A stretch of 10,272 nt of DNA from an uncultured Flavobacteriaceae bacterium (lineage in GTDB: Bacteria > Bacteroidota > Bacteroidia > Flavobacteriales > Flavobacteriaceae): positions 1-10,272 of the forward strand of contig CALZKX010000121.1 in NCBI GenBank assembly GCA_945788155.1, read 5' to 3'. Shown here piece after piece: positions 6,372 through 10,272 of this stretch (within the stretch, counting starts at the first letter, position 1; every line of letters starts with the position of its first letter). The translations under genes and the position numbers were made by a program. The notes beneath the pieces are model-generated. The model had not been told where the DNA came from, searched no databases, and saw only the letters and a list, made by a program, of their open reading frames with translations.

Positions 6372-8344
6372 AGTGTTTTATTTTTCCAATAATTCATTAT
6401 TCGGTTATTAAATTCAGGACTGTCTTTAATAGTTTTAAAATGAGGGTCATTTTGAAATGTTGAAGGTGTAAAATTATACCCTTGCGATACAGCTTTTAAT
6501 AAAAATTCTAAGGCTTTATCCTTATCTCCGATTGAATTGTAATATTGTGCCCAACCATAATCAATAGCTCCAAATTGGTAATTAGTTCTTAAGTTATCTA
6601 ATTTTTCGATGGTAGTTTTTGCTTCTTCAAAGTTTCCATTTTTAAAATAACTATTAGCTAAATTAACTAGATATTCAATGTTGTCTGGTTCAGTATCAAA
6701 AAGTGTTTTGTAATGATTTTGTGAGTTTATATAATCTCCTTTAAAATAATAGGCTTTTGCTAAATTAGCTTTAGTTGGAGGGTTGTTATTCCGTGTAATA
6801 ATTTTATTGAAATATTTATTGGCCTCTTCAATTTGATTTGCATTGATTAATTGAATTCCTGTAAAAACTGACAAATAATCTATATCTTCAGTATCAGCTG
6901 TTAGATTATAGTCAGCTAAATAGTTTTCAAGTTCTATTAATTTATTAGATTTTACATAAGCACTAATCAATGGTCTCTTTAAGTAATTAGTTTCAATTAT
7001 GTTTGTTATTGGAACTAGTGTTTTTATTACATCATTATAATTTTCAAGTTCTACATCTGCAAGACCTTTCAAATAATAACGAAATCCACAACGTTGACAA
7101 TTTTCTAATACCATATCCTCCATGTCTATTTCTTCATAGATAGTTTCAATATCTTCTGGACGATTAACTAATTGCAAAGCAATAGTCATGTTACTCATAT
7201 TTGTTGATAGATCTTTATAGGCCTTTTTATATTCATTTTTATGCGCTCGATATGCTTTATCATTTTTTCCATTTAGTATTGCCTCATAAAACAGCATGAT
7301 ATTCTGTTGTCTTTTACTCAAATTTGACTTATCGTCAGCTAATAACCTTAAAGAATCTGCAATTTTATATTGTCCATTATTATAATAATGAGCTATTTTG
7401 TGAATCTTTGGTTCAAAGAAATTTGGATCTGATTTTATAGCCTTATTAATATAGTCAAGAAAAACTTCATCATTATTTAAATTTTCTAATGCATTTTGAT
7501 TGAATATTAAGGCATCAAATTTTGGAGGTGTTTTTTCGTAATATTTAACAGTATCTCCTTCAACAACAAAATATCCTAATATTTTTTGCTTAAGTACTTC
7601 GACGCAATCTATAGGAGAGTTTGGGTCACAATTAATAGTTTCAAATGAAATTAATGTTTTATCTGTTTGACCATCTTTAATTGAGCCTTGCAATAAAAGT
7701 TGGTCCTTCTCTTTGTAAAAACCACCCTCAATTACTTTACCTGGTTTAAAATAGTTTTTAAGTAAATTTGTCAAATCAACTGCTCCAGCCTGTGATTTAA
7801 CAACACTCGCATAATCATTAACTAATTTTGGTGAAATAACTTGACCAACTTCTTTCTCAGTAATACCGTGAATAATCCAATTAGCAGTTATTTTTCCAAT
7901 AATGTCTAATTCTTCATCATTTGTATTATTAGTAAATTCTAAAACAGCAATTTTATCATTGCTGTTAATTTTATCTAAAGAAAAATCCTTTCCAAAGTTA
8001 TTTTTAATAATAAAGGTAATTGCTATTCCAGAAAGTATACCAATGAAAAACAAAGATGAAAAATACATTTTTTGAAATGCACTTTTGTTATATGGTGTAG
8101 TTGGATCTTCAGTTTGCTGTATTTCATACCTAAGTAATCTAAATTTCCATACATAATAGATGTAAATAGGAAACCCAATTAGTAATAGTATGATGAGATA
8201 AGTAACTGTTTTTTCAGGAAGTCCAAGTGGAGAAGCTACAAGTGCTAAAACTTGTAGAATTACCCAACTTGATACAATATATATTGAAAGCATTTTAAAT
8301 ACTTTCTTTTTATGGCACTCTTGTACAAAACCTTTTAGGTTCAT
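6368..8344 (-). CDS. Membrane TolB-like / TPR protein, first gene of the block
   Basis: The 658-aa protein starts with FVQECHKKKVFKMLSIYIVSSWVILQV (6-32). This is the Bacteroidota version of the 'ELKRRNVFRVAAAYxVVSWLLLQV' leader found at the N-terminus of many bacterial TPR and adenylate-cyclase-like proteins, and it supports the ATG at 8344. Three membrane helices are visible (about 19-36, 47-66 and 94-114). A TolB/FlgO-like segment follows (about 128-265): KIAVLEFTNNTNDEELDIIGKITANWIIHGI, VGQVISPKLV and VIEGGFYKEKDQLLLQGSI. The remainder (about 275-650) is helical with degenerate TPRs, the clearest being AYYFKGDYINSQNHYKTLFDTEPDNIEYLVNLANSYFKNGNFEEAKTTIEKL near 545-595. It probably acts at the inner membrane as a scaffold or sensor. 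It overlaps the next gene by four bases (ATGA), so coupled translation with the repeat-bearing membrane protein is likely. No catalytic motif is seen. Confidence 0.85.
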   Translation of the reverse strand: MNLKGFVQECHKKKVFKMLSIYIVSSWVILQVLALVASPLGLPEKTVTYLIILLLIGFPIYIYYVWKFRLLRYEIQQTEDPTTPYNKSAFQKMYFSSLFFIGILSGIAITFIIKNNFGKDFSLDKINSNDKIAVLEFTNNTNDEELDIIGKITANWIIHGITEKEVGQVISPKLVNDYASVVKSQAGAVDLTNLLKNYFKPGKVIEGGFYKEKDQLLLQGSIKDGQTDKTLISFETINCDPNSPIDCVEVLKQKILGYFVVEGDTVKYYEKTPPKFDALIFNQNALENLNNDEVFLDYINKAIKSDPNFFEPKIHKIAHYYNNGQYKIADSLRLLADDKSNLSKRQQNIMLFYEAILNGKNDKAYRAHKNEYKKAYKDLSTNMSNMTIALQLVNRPEDIETIYEEIDMEDMVLENCQRCGFRYYLKGLADVELENYNDVIKTLVPITNIIETNYLKRPLISAYVKSNKLIELENYLADYNLTADTEDIDYLSVFTGIQLINANQIEEANKYFNKIITRNNNPPTKANLAKAYYFKGDYINSQNHYKTLFDTEPDNIEYLVNLANSYFKNGNFEEAKTTIEKLDNLRTNYQFGAIDYGWAQYYNSIGDKDKALEFLLKAVSQGYNFTPSTFQNDPHFKTIKDSPEFNNRIMNYWKNKTL

Positions 8345-8449
8345 TTTAAGTTAGTTAGTAAAGTCGGTTAAGCGTAAATGGGTGAATTTACTTGCTAAAG
8401 TTACATATTTTCACTAATATAGTATATAATTAACTAAAAAAACTGCGTA
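8345..8449. promoter_or_regulatory. Divergent intergenic region with weak promoter-like sites
   Basis: These 105 bases separate the start codons of the six-gene block (-) and the octapeptide-repeat gene (+), so both promoters should lie here. On the minus strand, TAACTTTA (8403 down to 8396) matches the Bacteroidota -7 consensus TAnnTTTG at all but the last base, but no good -33 TTG lies at the right distance. On the plus strand, TTG (8392-8394) lies 20 bases from TAATATAG (8415-8422), a weak match. Leaders are A-rich with no Shine-Dalgarno, as is usual in the phylum. Specific sites are tentative. Confidence 0.35.
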
Positions 8450-8716
8450 ATGGCTACCAACGAAAATTCTAGTAATAAGAGTGGAAAGTTTCCAAAGGAC
8501 TCTGAAGATATTATTCCAAAAAGTTCAGGAGATATTATTCCAAAAAGTTCAGGAGATATTATTCCAAAGAGTTCAGGAGATATTATTCCAAAGAGTTCAG
8601 GAGATATTATTCCAAAAAGTTCAGGAGATATTATTCCAAAGAATTCAGGAGATATTATTCCAAAGAGTTCGGGAGATATTATTCCAAAAGATGGAGATGA
8701 TATTATCCCAAAATAA
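8450..8716 (+). CDS. 88-aa protein of nine tandem GDIIPK octapeptides
   Basis: After a short polar leader (MATNENSSNKSGKFPK, 1-16) the whole protein, residues 17-88, is nine head-to-tail octapeptides: DSEDIIPK, five SSGDIIPK, NSGDIIPK, SSGDIIPK and DGDDIIPK. It ends exactly at the last lysine. There is no signal peptide, membrane helix or cysteine, and the protein should be disordered or an extended repeat. It is transcribed away from the TIR/caspase block, from the shared 105-base intergenic region. The same octapeptide occurs three times in the block's 229-aa membrane protein, which supports this being a real gene and not a chance open frame over a satellite. The octapeptide period leaves another frame open too (8481-8744), an artefact of the 24-bp period. 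I know no family for it. Candidate roles are multivalent ligand, decoy or protease substrate, all inferred. Confidence 0.8.
   Translation: MATNENSSNKSGKFPKDSEDIIPKSSGDIIPKSSGDIIPKSSGDIIPKSSGDIIPKSSGDIIPKNSGDIIPKSSGDIIPKDGDDIIPK
8498..8713 (+). repeat. Nine-unit 24-bp tandem repeat
   Basis: Nine units of 24 bp lie in frame. Units 2-8 are nearly identical (AGT TCA GGA GAT ATT ATT CCA AAR), differing mainly in the AAA/AAG lysine codon, one AAT and one TCG. The first (GAC TCT GAA) and last (GAT GGA GAT) units differ at their first three codons, as expected when the ends of an array are older and the middle has expanded by slippage or unequal exchange. Copy number changes in steps of 24 bp would keep the frame. 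Confidence 0.97.
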
Positions 8717-8793
8717 GAATATTATTGTTTTAAAAACTTCATGAATTAATATCTTGCCTATATTTAAAATATTTGAAGATATAAATAAAAGGA

Positions 8794-8917
8794 GGCTGCC
8801 TGAAAAGTGTTTTTATTGTCATTTTGTTAGTCGAAAAACCTCAATAATCTATAAATCAACATTCTAATTTTTAAGAGATTCTTCGTTTTCATTCAGAATG
8901 ACACTTTTTAGACAGCC
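8794..8917. repeat. MITE-like inverted-repeat element between convergent genes
   Basis: In the 226-base gap between the octapeptide-repeat gene and the amidohydrolase, GGCTGCCTGAAAAGTGT (8794-8810) pairs with ACACTTTTTAGACAGCC (8901-8917), 15 of 17 positions matching. GTCATT (8818-8823) also pairs with AATGAC (8897-8902). The 10-base word CACTTTTTAG occurs twice, at 8902-8911 and 8917-8926, a 15-base period. No transposase is encoded. The form (GGCTGTCTAAAAAGTGTCATT ends and an inner AATCT/CAGAATGAC-like core) looks like short dispersed palindromic elements of flavobacterial genomes. It may also serve as a bidirectional terminator. Confidence 0.6.
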
Positions 8918-8942
8918 ACTTTTTAGTAGTATACAACTTATC

Positions 8943-10272
8943 TTAATGAGTTCCTATTATACAACCACAAGTTTCCCTGGTAAAACTTTGACTTTCTTCA
9001 TGCCAAGGAAAAGCTATATTGTATTTATTGTTTTCCCAATAAAATTTACCTCGTGTGCTTTCGCGATTTCCAATTTCGTTCATGGTTTCGGTATCATATA
9101 AGCGACCATTAATCATGGTGTAAAAAACACTCTCAGTATTTTTAATATTGTCTAAAGGGTTTTTATCTAGTACAATTAAATCGGCAAGTTTTCCAACTTC
9201 CAGTGAGCCAATGTCGTTTCCAGCACCAATATATTCAGCACCATTTAATGTAGCAGCTCTAAGTGCTTCCATATTGGTCATACCTCCTTGCTGTAACATC
9301 CATAATTCCCAATGCGCACCTAGACCTTGTAACTGTCCATGCGCTCCAAGATTTACTTTTACACCAACATCAGTTAGTGCTTTACATACTTTTGAACTTG
9401 CTATATATCCATTCTCATATTCTTCTTGAGGCACCATTACACGATGCCTTGAACGTGCATCAACAATGCTTCTGGGCATATATTTTAAAAGCTTTTCGTT
9501 TTCCCACACATTTGTGTTTTGATACCAATAATATTCACCACTCATGCCTGCATAATTTACAATAAGTGTTGGCGTGTATCCAGTATTGCTATTTCCCCAA
9601 AGCGTTGTTACATCTTTATAAACTGGAGCAATTGGAATATTGTGTTCAACTCCAGTGTGTCCATCCATAATCATCGTCATATTATGATAGAAAGTCGAAC
9701 CTCCTTCAGGCACCACAAAAATACCTTCTTCACGAGCTGCTTGTAGTACTTGCTGACGTTGTTCACGACGCGGTTGATTATAACTTTTTACTGATAATGC
9801 ACCAAATGCTTTGGTTCGTTTTATTGAGGAACGAGCATCATCCAAACTATTTATTACTGCTTTAAAGTCGCCTTCGGCACCATATAATATATGTCCTGTT
9901 GAATATAATCTTGGTCCAACTAAAGTTCCATTTTTCTGTAATTCAGATAAAGCAAAAACCGCTTGAGTATTCGCTGATGGGTCATGTGCAGTAGTTACTC
10001 CATAAGCTAGATTAGCATAAAATTGCCAATGTTTTTGAGTTGTTAAGCCATCACGAAAACCTCCTATATGCGCATGAGCATCTACAATTCCAGGCATAAT
10101 GGTTTTTCCTGATACATCGTAAACTTTTGCATTTGATGGAATTGAAACTTCTGAAGAAGTTCCAATGGCTTCAATTTTATTTTGGTTAACGATTATAGTT
10201 CCATTTTCAATGACTTTATCACCTTGCATTGTAATAATTCTAGCATTTTTAAATGCAATTCTTCCACTAGGT
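8943..10272 (-). CDS. Metal-dependent amidohydrolase, C-terminal part (5' end outside window)
   Basis: The frame runs off the right edge: upstream of an internal ATG at 10229 it stays open with PSGRIAFKNARIIT, a normal beta-strand of the family, so the gene is longer. Numbered from that ATG, the metal-binding HxH is H52/H54 in IMPGIVDAHAHIGG. K148 in SVKSY is a candidate carboxylated lysine, H191 and H196 lie in GHTGVEH, and H297 and H306 lie in LGAHGQLQGLGAHWE. GSLEVGKLADLIVLDKNPL (341-359) is the typical closing segment. Bacteroidota relatives of this type are often secreted proteins of about 1000 aa with an N-terminal TolB-like propeller, a part that would lie outside the window. The substrate is unknown; imidazolonepropionase- or dipeptidase-like activity is usual for the superfamily. 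The C-terminus ends in ETCGCIIGTH. It is convergent with the repeat gene and probably unrelated to it. Confidence 0.9.
   Translation of the reverse strand, partial: PSGRIAFKNARIITMQGDKVIENGTIIVNQNKIEAIGTSSEVSIPSNAKVYDVSGKTIMPGIVDAHAHIGGFRDGLTTQKHWQFYANLAYGVTTAHDPSANTQAVFALSELQKNGTLVGPRLYSTGHILYGAEGDFKAVINSLDDARSSIKRTKAFGALSVKSYNQPRREQRQQVLQAAREEGIFVVPEGGSTFYHNMTMIMDGHTGVEHNIPIAPVYKDVTTLWGNSNTGYTPTLIVNYAGMSGEYYWYQNTNVWENEKLLKYMPRSIVDARSRHRVMVPQEEYENGYIASSKVCKALTDVGVKVNLGAHGQLQGLGAHWELWMLQQGGMTNMEALRAATLNGAEYIGAGNDIGSLEVGKLADLIVLDKNPLDNIKNTESVFYTMINGRLYDTETMNEIGNRESTRGKFYWENNKYNIAFPWHEESQSFTRETCGCIIGTH

Noticed and set aside
7905..7930. LDIIGK in the TPR protein as another copy of the GDIIPK motif
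   Set aside because: It is part of the conserved TolB-like segment (DEELDIIGKITANWI), lacks the Pro-Lys end and is not repeated.
8498..8713. CRISPR array
   Set aside because: Units are contiguous 24-bp repeats with no unique spacers and are in frame with a coding sequence.
8481..8744. Second long open frame over the tandem repeat (87 aa, LFQKVQEI-type repeat)
   Set aside because: A 24-bp period repeats any stop-free frame automatically. Only the other frame matches the octapeptide of the neighbouring membrane protein and starts and ends neatly with the array.
8898..9101. Plus-strand 67-aa open frame starting in the inverted repeat
   Set aside because: It starts in the MITE-like element and runs antisense to the amidohydrolase 3' end, with no recognisable protein features.
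1..10272. tRNA or rRNA genes
   Set aside because: No cloverleaf-like sequence or rRNA signature was noticed on either strand in the gaps between genes.

Overview
The window is AT-rich and looks like chromosomal DNA of a marine-type Flavobacteriaceae (Bacteroidota). The basis is low GC, A-rich leaders without strong Shine-Dalgarno sites, a C-terminal fragment of a Bacteroidota-restricted protein usually labelled 'asparagine synthetase B', and a Bacteroidota-style amidohydrolase. The exact genus cannot be told from the sequence.

Layout. Positions 1-479 (+) hold the 3' end of the 'asparagine synthetase B'-type gene. Positions 480-738 are non-coding and hold a hairpin-rich intergenic element. 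Positions 739-1512 (-) encode a TauE/SafE-type membrane protein. A hairpin terminator at 1530-1561 closes the large minus-strand gene block. That block runs from 8344 down to 1573 and has six tightly packed genes, in transcription order: (1) a membrane TolB-like/TPR protein of 658 aa; (2) a single-pass membrane protein of 229 aa with three copies of the octapeptide [SG]SGDIIPK; (3) a 747-aa fusion of a caspase-like protease, an alpha/beta hydrolase and a C-terminal TPR-like region resembling the TRAFs-binding/TPR-S family; (4) a 74-aa protein resembling small phage proteins; (5) a TIR-domain protein with two membrane segments; (6) a membrane-anchored coiled-coil protein with a C-terminal SH3-like region. 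Divergent from this block, at 8450-8716 (+), is an 88-aa protein made almost entirely of nine tandem SSGDIIPK octapeptides, the same motif as in gene 2. Positions 8717-8942 are non-coding and hold a MITE-like inverted repeat. Positions 8943-10272 (-) hold the C-terminal part of a metal-dependent amidohydrolase.

How the genes may work together (inference). The divergent locus 1530-8716 has the composition of a bacterial immune or programmed-cell-death module: a TIR (possible NAD+ hydrolase or nucleotide-signal maker), a caspase/hydrolase effector with a possible ligand-sensing TPR region, several membrane-anchored partners, and a repetitive peptide protein sharing a short linear motif with one membrane partner. 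TIR plus caspase-like protease is the pairing reported for type IV Thoeris. This locus differs by its hydrolase fusion, its extra membrane proteins and, above all, the GDIIPK repeat pair. The repeat units inside the membrane protein use different synonymous codons while keeping the same peptide, which points to selection on the peptide itself. This motif-sharing pair is the most novel part of the window.
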